Shown here: positions 1 to 5,987 of the stretch, one piece after another
How the letters are laid out: the number at the start of each line of letters is the position of its first letter
Numbering within the stretch: the first letter of the stretch is position 1
Assembly (NCBI GenBank): GCA_023396365.1
Contig: JAEWWL010000026.1
Coordinates: 1-10,873 of the forward strand
Direction: 5' to 3'
DNA length: 10,873 nt
Source of the DNA: Methanobacteriota archaeon
GTDB taxonomy: Archaea > Halobacteriota > Methanomicrobia > Methanomicrobiales > Methanomicrobiaceae
The notes under the pieces: generated by a model
Databases searched by the model: none
What the model saw: only the letters and a program-made list of their open reading frames with translations
What the model was told of the DNA's origin: nothing
Made by a program: the position numbers and the translations under genes

Positions 1-314
1 TAATCCAGTGTCCCTCCTGCTGCTCCTGTATCCCATTTATAATTCCAGCGGTTATTGCTCACAGCCACACGGGTAAATGATGACGAATCCCCGGTTACAA
101 CCGCTGAGGTTATGTCTTCAGGTGACACTCCCCCGGAAGCCAGATTTGGTCCGGTCATGAAAAGATAGACATAATCTGCTCCCGATGCTCCTCCCTTCAA
201 TTCCACTGTCTCCCCCGAATAGACAACAAGCCCTGAGGCAGCCGTCACAAAAAGGACTGAAGCGGTTAAAAAGAGAGCTGATGCATAAAAATTAAAATAT
301 TTTTTTCCCATCAT
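1..314 (-). CDS. Exported surface protein, N-terminal fragment (C-terminus outside the window)
   Basis: An open frame runs leftward from ATG at 314 (a second ATG follows at 311) to the window edge, giving 104 complete codons with no stop. The start MMGKKYFNFYASALFLTASV has two lysines followed by a hydrophobic core, and small residues (VTAASG) sit around position 26, as in a Sec signal peptide. The mature part is rich in Gly, Ser, Thr and Val (VVYSGETVELKGGASGADYV, then YLFMTGPNLASGG) and looks like a beta-sandwich module. I recall similar segments in Methanomicrobiales surface or S-layer-like proteins, but could not check this. No Shine-Dalgarno sequence precedes the ATG. A TATA-like box on this strand at 350-341 would place transcription near 318, so the message may be leaderless. 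The gene diverges from the flavodoxin gene at 417. Export is well supported; the exact role is unknown. Confidence 0.75.
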   Translation of the reverse strand, partial: MMGKKYFNFYASALFLTASVLFVTAASGLVVYSGETVELKGGASGADYVYLFMTGPNLASGGVSPEDITSAVVTGDSSSFTRVAVSNNRWNYKWDTGAAGGTLD

Positions 315-340
315 ATAAGATATATATGCCAAATTATAAT

Positions 341-350
341 TTATATTTAT
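341..350. promoter_or_regulatory. AT-rich TATA-like core, possibly shared by divergent genes
   Basis: The box reads TTATATTTAT on plus and ATAAATATAA on minus, inside a longer AT tract (331-350). Taking about 27 bp from box centre to transcript start, it would give a leftward start near 318 (4 nt before the surface-protein ATG) and a rightward start near 372 (about 45 nt before the flavodoxin ATG). The rightward leader carries a good Shine-Dalgarno sequence while the leftward one has none, which fits this arrangement. The call is inferred from spacing only. Confidence 0.4.
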
Positions 351-365
351 CACAATAATGATAAA
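346..365. promoter_or_regulatory. Candidate operator: 7-bp inverted repeat TTTATCA-N6-TGATAAA
   Basis: The arms at 346-352 and 359-365 are perfect reverse complements separated by six bases (CAATAA). The site overlaps the shared TATA-like box and extends to just before the predicted rightward transcript start. A dimeric regulator bound here could block both divergent promoters. Size and symmetry fit a small helix-turn-helix repressor site. The region is AT-rich, so chance occurrence is possible. Confidence 0.35.
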
Positions 366-403
366 CAGCATCAGAGAATGACAGGAATTAAATATTTAAT
401 AAA

Positions 404-410
404 GGGTGAT
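404..410 (+). promoter_or_regulatory. Shine-Dalgarno site that fixes the flavodoxin start
   Basis: GGGTGAT contains GGTGAT, a direct complement to the archaeal 16S rRNA 3' end, and lies six bases before ATG 417. It favours this start over an in-frame ATG at 378, which would put the site inside the gene and add 13 residues before the flavodoxin fold. Confidence 0.75.
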
Positions 411-416
411 ACTGAA

Positions 417-920
417 ATGAATAAAAAGATATTAATTGCATATGCAACAAGATACGGTTCAACAAAAGAGATTGCAGAGTTTATGTCAAAGACACTCAGT
501 GAAGACGGATATACCGCTTTGGCAAAAGACATCAATGACATAACCGACATAAGCGGTTATGACTTCATCATAGCCGGAAGTGCCATACAAATGGGGAAAT
601 GGCTGCCTGAGGCAAGGGAATTCATGCAGGCTTTTAAAAACCAATTAAATAATGTGCCGCTTTTTGTGTATTCATGCGGGATAACACTTAACAATCCCGA
701 TGACAATATAACCAGAAAAGCTCTTTTTGCCACTGATGAAATAAAACAGTATGTCAGCCCCAAAAAAACTGGTCTTTTTGCAGGAAGTCTGGACAAAGAT
801 GCACTGAATAAATCTGACAGGGATTTAATTCTGCTTGCCAGACCGGATTGCGGCGATTACAGGAATTTTGAAGGTATCAAAGAGTGGATAAAGGCAATAG
901 AATCCGAATTTTTAAAATAA
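417..920 (+). CDS. Flavodoxin-domain protein (HemG/Flavodoxin_5-like)
   Basis: The 167-residue protein is a single flavodoxin fold. It opens with the first beta strand and FMN-phosphate loop, ILIAYATRYGSTKEIAEF (residues 5-22; T11-R-Y-G-S-T16 is the loop). The second nucleotide-contact region is around IIAGSAIQMGKWLPEA (51-66), and a C-terminal GDYRNFEGIKEWIKAI block (146-161) is typical of the HemG-like family. In bacteria this family includes menaquinone-dependent protoporphyrinogen oxidase. Methanogens that make haem use the sirohaem route, so an oxidase role is unlikely; an FMN electron carrier or flavin reductase is a safer reading. Its C-terminal half-length partner lies immediately downstream (1084-2226), and the two flavodoxin domains align almost end to end. 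No membrane segment is visible, so it should be cytosolic. The start is set by the GGTGAT site at 405-410. The specific redox partner cannot be read from sequence. Confidence 0.85.
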   Translation: MNKKILIAYATRYGSTKEIAEFMSKTLSEDGYTALAKDINDITDISGYDFIIAGSAIQMGKWLPEAREFMQAFKNQLNNVPLFVYSCGITLNNPDDNITRKALFATDEIKQYVSPKKTGLFAGSLDKDALNKSDRDLILLARPDCGDYRNFEGIKEWIKAIESEFLK

Positions 921-930
921 TCTTTTTTTT
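921..930 (+). terminator. T-run terminator after the first flavodoxin gene
   Basis: The stop codon (918-920) is followed at once by TC and eight T residues. Oligo-T stretches without a strong hairpin are the usual archaeal intrinsic terminator. It suggests that the two flavodoxin genes are not simply one transcript, although read-through is possible. Confidence 0.5.
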
Positions 931-944
931 CCGGAAAATACTTA

Positions 945-959
945 ATATAAAGTTTATAT
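945..959. promoter_or_regulatory. 15-bp perfect palindrome ATATAAA-G-TTTATAT
   Basis: Seven-base arms (945-951 and 953-959) flank a central G. The site lies in the 163-bp gap between the two flavodoxin genes. It could be a regulator site or a TATA element readable both ways. A second palindrome of the same 7-1-7 form lies 40 bp downstream, centre to centre. Chance in AT-rich DNA is not excluded. Confidence 0.3.
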
Positions 960-984
960 CACCAGAAACTGTTTTTAGCAGAGC

Positions 985-999
985 TTTGAAAATTTCAAA
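985..999. promoter_or_regulatory. 15-bp perfect palindrome TTTGAAA-A-TTTCAAA
   Basis: Arms 985-991 and 993-999 are exact reverse complements around a central A. The site is centred 40 bp from the palindrome at 945-959, which is about four helical turns, so both would face the same side of the DNA. A T-run follows at 1010-1016. As RNA it would make only a short, weak stem, so a protein-binding site is likelier than a terminator hairpin. Confidence 0.3.
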
Positions 1000-1052
1000 A
1001 AGCAGAATATTTTTTTCTGAGTAAAGAAGACAAAATAAATTCACAGTGTTTT

Positions 1053-1063
1053 AATAAATATAA
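1053..1063 (+). promoter_or_regulatory. TATA-like box for the second flavodoxin gene
   Basis: AATAAATATAA is centred about 26 bp before ATG 1084 and would give a leaderless transcript from that codon. This is the main support for the upstream start, since no Shine-Dalgarno sequence is present before 1084 or 1153. A poorer AT box at 1125-1136 could similarly serve ATG 1153. Confidence 0.4.
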
Positions 1064-1083
1064 TTTTATTTCGAAAAGATAAA

Positions 1084-2226
1084 ATGCACCGGATACCAAA
1101 ACCAATCTTTACAATAAGTGAAACAAATATTAATTACAGGCGGGCCCATTTGATGAATACAAATTTCCAAATTATTATTGAATTTTTAACACAAAAACAA
1201 AATGAAATTTTCTCCTCTCCGCGTGCACTTTTTGGAAAAGGTGAGGAGGAGCTATTTATAATTATAAGCACTGATGCAAAGACCGGTGTTATTACGCTTA
1301 AACCTGAAAACAATCAGGCAGTAGAAATTGATTTGAGATTATTAGAAGAGGCAATTCTGCTTCTTGAAGATAAAAATATTGTATCAGTCTCCCGGGAAAA
1401 TTCACCTGAAAATTCACTTTCAATGGAAGAGCACCTCTCATTGTGGCAGTCAGGTACTGACAATAAAAAATTAGACATAAAAATCGTACCCTATATAACC
1501 GATCTTATTGTCCTTTCAGGTATTGCGGCATACGGGTGGGCTAAATCAGGAACAGAAGAAAAATTTGCAGCAGTCGCCCTAAAAGAGAAGCATAAGACAA
1601 AAATTCAGAAAGAGGAAGTGCCAAAGGAAAAAGAGCCTGCTCTAAAAGAAAATAAAGATATTTTAGAGACAAAAATCACTGATAAAATTCCTGCACAAAA
1701 ACCTGTCAAAAAGCAAAGAGGTCCTGTTTTAATAACATACACAACAAAATATGGCTCAACTGCAGAAATAGCCTGGTCAATAAGAAACTCATTTCAGGAT
1801 GATGGAATTGCAACCGAGGTAAAACGCATACAGGATGTTGATGATGTCAGGAAATATAAACTTGTAATAATAGGATCACCCATTTACGATAACAGACTCC
1901 TACCCGAGGCTGTGGAATTTGTAAAACTTCACAAAAACTGGCTTTCAAAGAGGATGACAGCATTATTTGTTGTCGGAATCTCCTTAAAAGATAAAAATGA
2001 TGAGACTGTCCTCAATATGGCCAAAGTATATGATGAAGTCGAGCGAAACATCAGCCTTTCAGATGTAGGAATGTTTTCGGGCAGACTTGATGCTGAAAAC
2101 CTTCCGCTGATGAGAAGACTCAATACAATGCTTAATAAAGAAAAAACCGGGGATTTCAGAGACTGGCGGGAAATTGGAGAATGGGCGGACAGGCTGAAAA
2201 AATTATTTATTTTAAAAAATCCCTAA
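1084..2226 (+). CDS. Multi-part flavodoxin protein: unknown N-terminal region, charged linker, C-terminal flavodoxin domain
   Basis: The 380-residue protein has four visible parts. Residues 24-130 are an unrecognised mixed alpha/beta region containing GKGEEELFIIISTDAKTGVI. Residues 133-153 (KIVPYITDLIVLSGIAAYGW) are hydrophobic with one Asp and may be a membrane or buried helix. Residues 156-212 are a Lys/Glu-rich, probably disordered linker. Residues 214-376 are a flavodoxin domain. That domain has the FMN loop T220-T-K-Y-G-S-T226, IIGSPIYDNRLLPEA (262-276) and GDFRDWREIGEWADRLKKLF (356-375). It aligns along its length with the gene just upstream, which indicates tandem duplication with fusion or accretion. 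ATG 1084 is favoured by the TATA box at 1053-1063; ATG 1153 (357 residues, starting MNTNFQIIIEFL) is a real alternative. Neither start has a clear Shine-Dalgarno sequence. An FMN-dependent redox role is likely; the N-terminal function is unknown. The stop overlaps the purB stop on the other strand. Confidence 0.8.
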   Translation: MHRIPKPIFTISETNINYRRAHLMNTNFQIIIEFLTQKQNEIFSSPRALFGKGEEELFIIISTDAKTGVITLKPENNQAVEIDLRLLEEAILLLEDKNIVSVSRENSPENSLSMEEHLSLWQSGTDNKKLDIKIVPYITDLIVLSGIAAYGWAKSGTEEKFAAVALKEKHKTKIQKEEVPKEKEPALKENKDILETKITDKIPAQKPVKKQRGPVLITYTTKYGSTAEIAWSIRNSFQDDGIATEVKRIQDVDDVRKYKLVIIGSPIYDNRLLPEAVEFVKLHKNWLSKRMTALFVVGISLKDKNDETVLNMAKVYDEVERNISLSDVGMFSGRLDAENLPLMRRLNTMLNKEKTGDFRDWREIGEWADRLKKLFILKNP

Positions 2227-3563
2227 ACTGTAAGCGGGCGCAATTTTTCAATTAGTTTTTCAATCTGCCATTCAGCAGTGCCAATATAATTGTCCGGCAA
2301 AAGGAGAGACTCAATATCCTCTTTAGTCAGGTATTCTGAGACATCCTTATTTTTTGAAAATATCTCAAGAACGGGTGTTTTAGTCTCGAAAGCCTCCATG
2401 CTCGCAACCCTTACTATCTCATGAGCCTCCTGGCGGTCCATGCCCTTTTTGGTTAATTCGATCATTACAGATTCGGCCATGTTGACACCATGAAGCATCT
2501 CAAGATTTCTTCTTATGTTTTCCGGATTTAATCTAAGGCCTTCTATTACCTTTATCATGACATTTAAAATGTGATCAGCAAGAATTGACGCCTCGGGGAA
2601 AATTACCCTCTCACAGGAGGAATTTGTAAGATCACGCTCATCCCAGAGAGTATTGTTTAAAAGCGCAGGCTCTACAAAAGATCTTACAACACGTGCAAGG
2701 CCGCATACCTGCTCTGATTTTATCGGATTCCTTTTATGAGGCATTGTTGATGAACCGACCTGATTCCTGCCAAAGGCCTCCTCCATCTCTCCAATCTCTG
2801 AACGCTGCATCATGCGGATTTCAACACCTATCTTATCAAGAGTTGTTGCCATATTTGCAAGAAACATAAAATACTCGGCATATCTGTCACGCTGGATAAG
2901 CTGGTTTGAAACATCTACAGGTGAAAGGTTAAGGTACTTCATCATGGAAACCATAACATCATGACCCAAAAGACCCAAAGACGCCTGTGTGCCTACTGCT
3001 CCTGTCATCTGGCCTACAGCGACACGTGGACGCAGTTCATTTAATCTCTCAATATGTCTTGCAGTTTCTGCCGCCCATATTCCAAACCGGAGTCCATATG
3101 TCGTTGGAACACCAATCTGCCCGTGTGTTCTTCCGGCACAGACTAGCTTTTTTGTATCCTCCGCCCTGTTCAAAAGAAGTTCAAGCAGTTTTTTCAGTTT
3201 TATCTCAAGAAGTAAAAGACTCTCTTTTATCTGAAGACCAGTAGCAGTGTCAAGAATATCATTTGATGTTGCGCCATAGTGTATCCAGCGTCCGGACTCA
3301 CCAGTCACTTCCGTAATCGCCCTGACAACAGCCATCATATCATGGTTAATCTCTGCTTCTATCTCATCGGCTCTCTTTTTAGATGCATTTATTCCTTTTT
3401 CAGCAATTTCAGATGAGGCTTTTTTTGGAATCAGGCCATGATCACCTTCGGCTCTGGCAAGAGCTATTTCTGCCTTTACAATAGATGCGAACCTGTTATT
3501 CTCATCCCAGATACCTCTCATCTCAGATGTTCCGTACCGGTAGTCGATGGGGTGGATTGCCAT
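2223..3563 (-). CDS. purB: Adenylosuccinate lyase
   Basis: The cytosolic enzyme of the fumarase/aspartase superfamily works twice in purine synthesis: it splits SAICAR to AICAR and adenylosuccinate to AMP, releasing fumarate each time. The 446-residue length is normal. The superfamily signature GSSTMPHKRNP is at 270-280, with the catalytic serine in its flexible loop. HYGATSND (95-102) and AGRTHGQ (143-149, with the catalytic His region) form the other active-site segments. The first residues, MAIHPIDYRYGTSEMRGIW, match the usual N-terminus and support ATG 3563. No Shine-Dalgarno sequence precedes it; a TATA-like AGATAAAAAG at 3590-3581 would give a nearly leaderless message. The gene stands alone, tail to tail with the second flavodoxin gene, with the two stop codons overlapping in four bases (2223-2226). 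Confidence 0.96.
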   Translation of the reverse strand: MAIHPIDYRYGTSEMRGIWDENNRFASIVKAEIALARAEGDHGLIPKKASSEIAEKGINASKKRADEIEAEINHDMMAVVRAITEVTGESGRWIHYGATSNDILDTATGLQIKESLLLLEIKLKKLLELLLNRAEDTKKLVCAGRTHGQIGVPTTYGLRFGIWAAETARHIERLNELRPRVAVGQMTGAVGTQASLGLLGHDVMVSMMKYLNLSPVDVSNQLIQRDRYAEYFMFLANMATTLDKIGVEIRMMQRSEIGEMEEAFGRNQVGSSTMPHKRNPIKSEQVCGLARVVRSFVEPALLNNTLWDERDLTNSSCERVIFPEASILADHILNVMIKVIEGLRLNPENIRRNLEMLHGVNMAESVMIELTKKGMDRQEAHEIVRVASMEAFETKTPVLEIFSKNKDVSEYLTKEDIESLLLPDNYIGTAEWQIEKLIEKLRPLTV

Positions 3564-3580
3564 AGTGTTAATTAATTAGT

Positions 3581-3590
3581 CTTTTTATCT
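3581..3590 (-). promoter_or_regulatory. TATA-like box for purB
   Basis: On the minus strand this reads AGATAAAAAG, centred about 22 bp before the purB ATG at 3563, consistent with a leaderless start. A second AT-rich candidate, farther upstream at about 3617-3632, would give a leader of about 35 nt without a Shine-Dalgarno sequence. The choice between them is uncertain. Confidence 0.35.
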
Positions 3591-3640
3591 GTAAAACAGT
3601 ACCGGTTTTTAAAAAAAAATTTAAATTAAATATGATACAC

Positions 3641-3664
3641 CGGAAAAGAAAAATGAAAAAAAAA
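3641..3664 (-). terminator. T-run terminator of the PspC-like gene
   Basis: Read on the minus strand, nine T residues (3664-3656) begin five bases after the stop codon, followed by further T-rich stretches down to 3641. This pattern matches archaeal oligo-T terminators and would separate the small membrane-protein gene from purB. Confidence 0.5.
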
Positions 3665-3669
3665 GATTA

Positions 3670-3894
3670 TTAATCCTCTTTTACCGTGAAATCTGCATTC
3701 ATCACATCTTTTTCATCTTCATCAGGCAGAAATGCCCAGGCGAGAATATAGAGTATAACCCCCACAAAATAAAAAAGTGAGAGAAGAACCCACAGGATTC
3801 TGAGAATATTGGGATCAGTATCCAGTGCTTTGCCAAGACCGCCGCATACACCTGCAATTACGCGGTCATCCTTTGAACGGTATAATTTATTCAC
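3670..3894 (-). CDS. PspC-domain small membrane protein
   Basis: The 74-residue protein is a stand-alone PspC domain. The hallmark KLYRSKDDRVIAGVCGGLGK leads into a DTDPNILRILWVLLSLF stretch and a hydrophobic helix (about residues 34-57, WVLLSLFYFVGVILYILAWA), ending in an acidic tail (LPDEDEKD). In bacteria PspC senses or relays membrane stress; archaeal copies are common but poorly studied. The start is taken as GTG 3894. GGAGTGA at 3905-3899 is a strong ribosome binding site placed correctly for it, and residue 2 onward (NKLYRS) matches typical PspC N-termini. A TTG at 3909 would add five residues and place the binding site inside the gene. The gene diverges from the helicase gene, which itself lacks a Shine-Dalgarno sequence. 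The family call is strong; a stress role here is inference. Confidence 0.88.
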   Translation of the reverse strand: MNKLYRSKDDRVIAGVCGGLGKALDTDPNILRILWVLLSLFYFVGVILYILAWAFLPDEDEKDVMNADFTVKED

Positions 3895-3898
3895 AATT

Positions 3899-3905
3899 TC
3901 ACTCC
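3899..3905 (-). promoter_or_regulatory. Shine-Dalgarno site that decides the GTG start of the PspC-like gene
   Basis: Read on the minus strand, GGAGTGA lies four bases before GTG 3894, with the GGAG core seven bases away. It argues against the TTG at 3909. Confidence 0.6.
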
Positions 3906-3983
3906 GCAAGTCAAAATTTTTATTTTAATTTCACACCGCACGGCACGATATTACAAAATGCTACTTCAACCAATATGTAAGTA

Positions 3984-5987
3984 ATGGATAGTCTTAATGA
4001 CTGGTTTCCCTATGAAACATACAGGCCGCATCAGGAGGAAATGCTTGATGCCGCATCTGAATGTGCAAAAAATAAAACAATATGCATGATAGATGCACCT
4101 ACAGGCAGTGGGAAATCAAGTATTCTTTCAGCTCTTCTTCCAGAGGCAAAAGGCAGAAAAATCCTGGTAGCTGTAAGAACAGTAAGCCAGCTAAACACAT
4201 TTATCAGAGAGCTTGAGCTGATAAGAAAGAAAAAAAGCAATCTAAAGGTTGCATATCTGGTTGGAAAGCGCAAAATGTGCATGATGGGAGGAGAGGGAGA
4301 CATATACAGGATGTGTGAGGGTCTTAAGGCCTTTTCCACCTCATTAATGCGCGATCGCGCGCACAGGGGAGCACTAATCCCCGCAAATGATCCTGTTCTG
4401 AAAACACAGCTCAGGCATCAGGACATGGATCACCCGTTATTATGCCCATATTTTATTAAATCAAGGATTTATGTTGAAGGTGCAGACGGGTTAAAAATGG
4501 CTCCATCAAATATGCTCAGGACAAAAGCTGAGCAGACTTCAAGGCGCATTGTTCCTCCTGAGAAAATTCATGAAACCTGTGGAGATATATGCCCTTATGA
4601 AGTTATGCTTCAGGCCGCCCGTGATGCTGATGTAATCCTTTTAAATTTTCATCATCTCTTCGATGAATCAATCCGCGACCAGATGTACCAGTCAATTGGA
4701 ATTGAAGCTGAAAATACAATACTGCTTATTGATGAGGCGCACAACTGCGGAGATACGATTCAGAGCATACAGTCAGTTGTATTAAGCGATAAGTCACTTG
4801 AACTTGCACAAAATGAACTTGCCCATATGAGAGGAAGAATCGGAGGAGTTGAGGCTGTATTAAATCTGATACCGCAGGTTCAGAACTTCATGGTAAGTCT
4901 TAAAAGGTCTGTTAAAAACGAAGACTGGTTTGACCCGTCAATTTTCATCAGATATATCTTAAACGGCACGCTTTACCAGAAGGCTGATGAGATAGCTGAT
5001 GATCTCCTGAGAATTAACGAGGCCATTCATGAGGCCAAACTTGAGAAGGGAGATTTTAAAGAAAGCCCTGTTGAAAAGCTTACAAACTTTTTTATAAGAA
5101 TAATCCACTCATCCGGTGATGACTCATATCTTACAATCTATCGCAAAAACGAGGCTGAAATCTCTCTGGAAGTGAGAAATATTGATCCATCTAAGACGCT
5201 TACAGAGATTGCAAAGACACATTCCGCATCCATTCTGATATCAGGAACACTTTCACCGGTTGAAAGCTATAAAAAGATATATTTCGGCGATATGGATGTA
5301 AAAACGCTGTCACTTCCAAATGCATTTCCCAGGAAAAACCGGCTCATATTCTGCGCCAGGGATATTACATCAGCATTCAGTATGAGAAGGGATACTGACA
5401 ACCAGAACAGAATTCTGGATTATATAAACACATTTGCCAGTCTTAAAGGAAACCTTGCCGTATATTTCCCCTCATATGATATGCTAAAAACCTTCACTGC
5501 AAATATGCCACAAAAATTAAAAGGAAAAGATGTTTTTATTGAATCACAGGATTCTTCAAAAGCAACCTCCGATCTTAAAATATTCATGTCTCTTCCCGAG
5601 GTCAACAGATCAGGCATCATTTTTGGCGTATGCGGCGGCAAGTGGAGTGAGGGTCTTGACTACAGGGGTGAAATGCTAAACGGCGCAATAGTAATCGGGC
5701 TTCCTCTTGCTCCGTTCAATGATGTGAGAAGAATGATCAACGACTATTTCAAAAACAAGTTTGGAAAGGAGGGAGAATTCCTCTCATATACGCTCCCGGC
5801 AGTCAACAAGGCAATTCAGGCGCTTGGAAGAGTCTTAAGAACACCAGAAGACAAAGGTGTTCTGCTTCTTGGAGAAGAGCGTTTTCTTGATGAATCTGTA
5901 AAAAAAGGCCTTCCACGCTGGATGGAGGAAGAATTAACTGAATGCACGGTTGATGAATTCAGAAAAGGTATTGCCAAATGGAAATAA
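3984..5987 (+). CDS. XPD/Rad3-like iron-sulfur DNA helicase
   Basis: This 667-residue superfamily-2 helicase is probably a 5'-3' DNA unwinding enzyme of repair. A Q-motif-like YRPHQEEML (13-21) precedes Walker A, DAPTGSGKSS (37-46). Walker B is the DEAH box at 250-253. The C-terminal half carries SGTLSP (420-425), GGKWSEGLDY (551-560) and the arginine-finger motif QALGRVLRTPEDKG (612-625). Between Walker A and DEAH lie cysteines 99 (KRKMC), 111, 154 (LLCPYF) and 203 (CPYE), placed like the four 4Fe-4S ligands of XPD; C199 is an extra one. ATG 3984 gives a natural N-terminus. It has no Shine-Dalgarno sequence and only a weak TATA candidate (near 3950-3958). It is the first gene of a probable operon and overlaps the alkyltransferase gene by 10 bp. 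DinG-like helicases share the fold, but the cysteine layout favours XPD. Confidence 0.92.
   Translation: MDSLNDWFPYETYRPHQEEMLDAASECAKNKTICMIDAPTGSGKSSILSALLPEAKGRKILVAVRTVSQLNTFIRELELIRKKKSNLKVAYLVGKRKMCMMGGEGDIYRMCEGLKAFSTSLMRDRAHRGALIPANDPVLKTQLRHQDMDHPLLCPYFIKSRIYVEGADGLKMAPSNMLRTKAEQTSRRIVPPEKIHETCGDICPYEVMLQAARDADVILLNFHHLFDESIRDQMYQSIGIEAENTILLIDEAHNCGDTIQSIQSVVLSDKSLELAQNELAHMRGRIGGVEAVLNLIPQVQNFMVSLKRSVKNEDWFDPSIFIRYILNGTLYQKADEIADDLLRINEAIHEAKLEKGDFKESPVEKLTNFFIRIIHSSGDDSYLTIYRKNEAEISLEVRNIDPSKTLTEIAKTHSASILISGTLSPVESYKKIYFGDMDVKTLSLPNAFPRKNRLIFCARDITSAFSMRRDTDNQNRILDYINTFASLKGNLAVYFPSYDMLKTFTANMPQKLKGKDVFIESQDSSKATSDLKIFMSLPEVNRSGIIFGVCGGKWSEGLDYRGEMLNGAIVIGLPLAPFNDVRRMINDYFKNKFGKEGEFLSYTLPAVNKAIQALGRVLRTPEDKGVLLLGEERFLDESVKKGLPRWMEEELTECTVDEFRKGIAKWK

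Noticed and set aside
980..1017. Possible small RNA or hairpin terminator before the second flavodoxin gene
   Set aside because: The stem at 985-999 leaves only four good pairs once a loop is allowed, and no promoter-terminator pair could be defined; kept only as a DNA palindrome.
2987..3244. Open frames antisense to purB
   Set aside because: They lie opposite conserved lyase sequence (GRTHGQ region) and show no coding features of their own.
4031..4339. Open frame antisense to the helicase N-terminus
   Set aside because: It mirrors a strongly motif-bearing gene (Walker A region), has no binding site and its product resembles no protein family.
4349..4360. GC-rich 12-bp palindrome GCGCGATCGCGC in AT-rich DNA
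   Set aside because: It lies inside the helicase gene and is fully explained by codons for Met-Arg-Asp-Arg-Ala; no copy was noticed elsewhere in the window.
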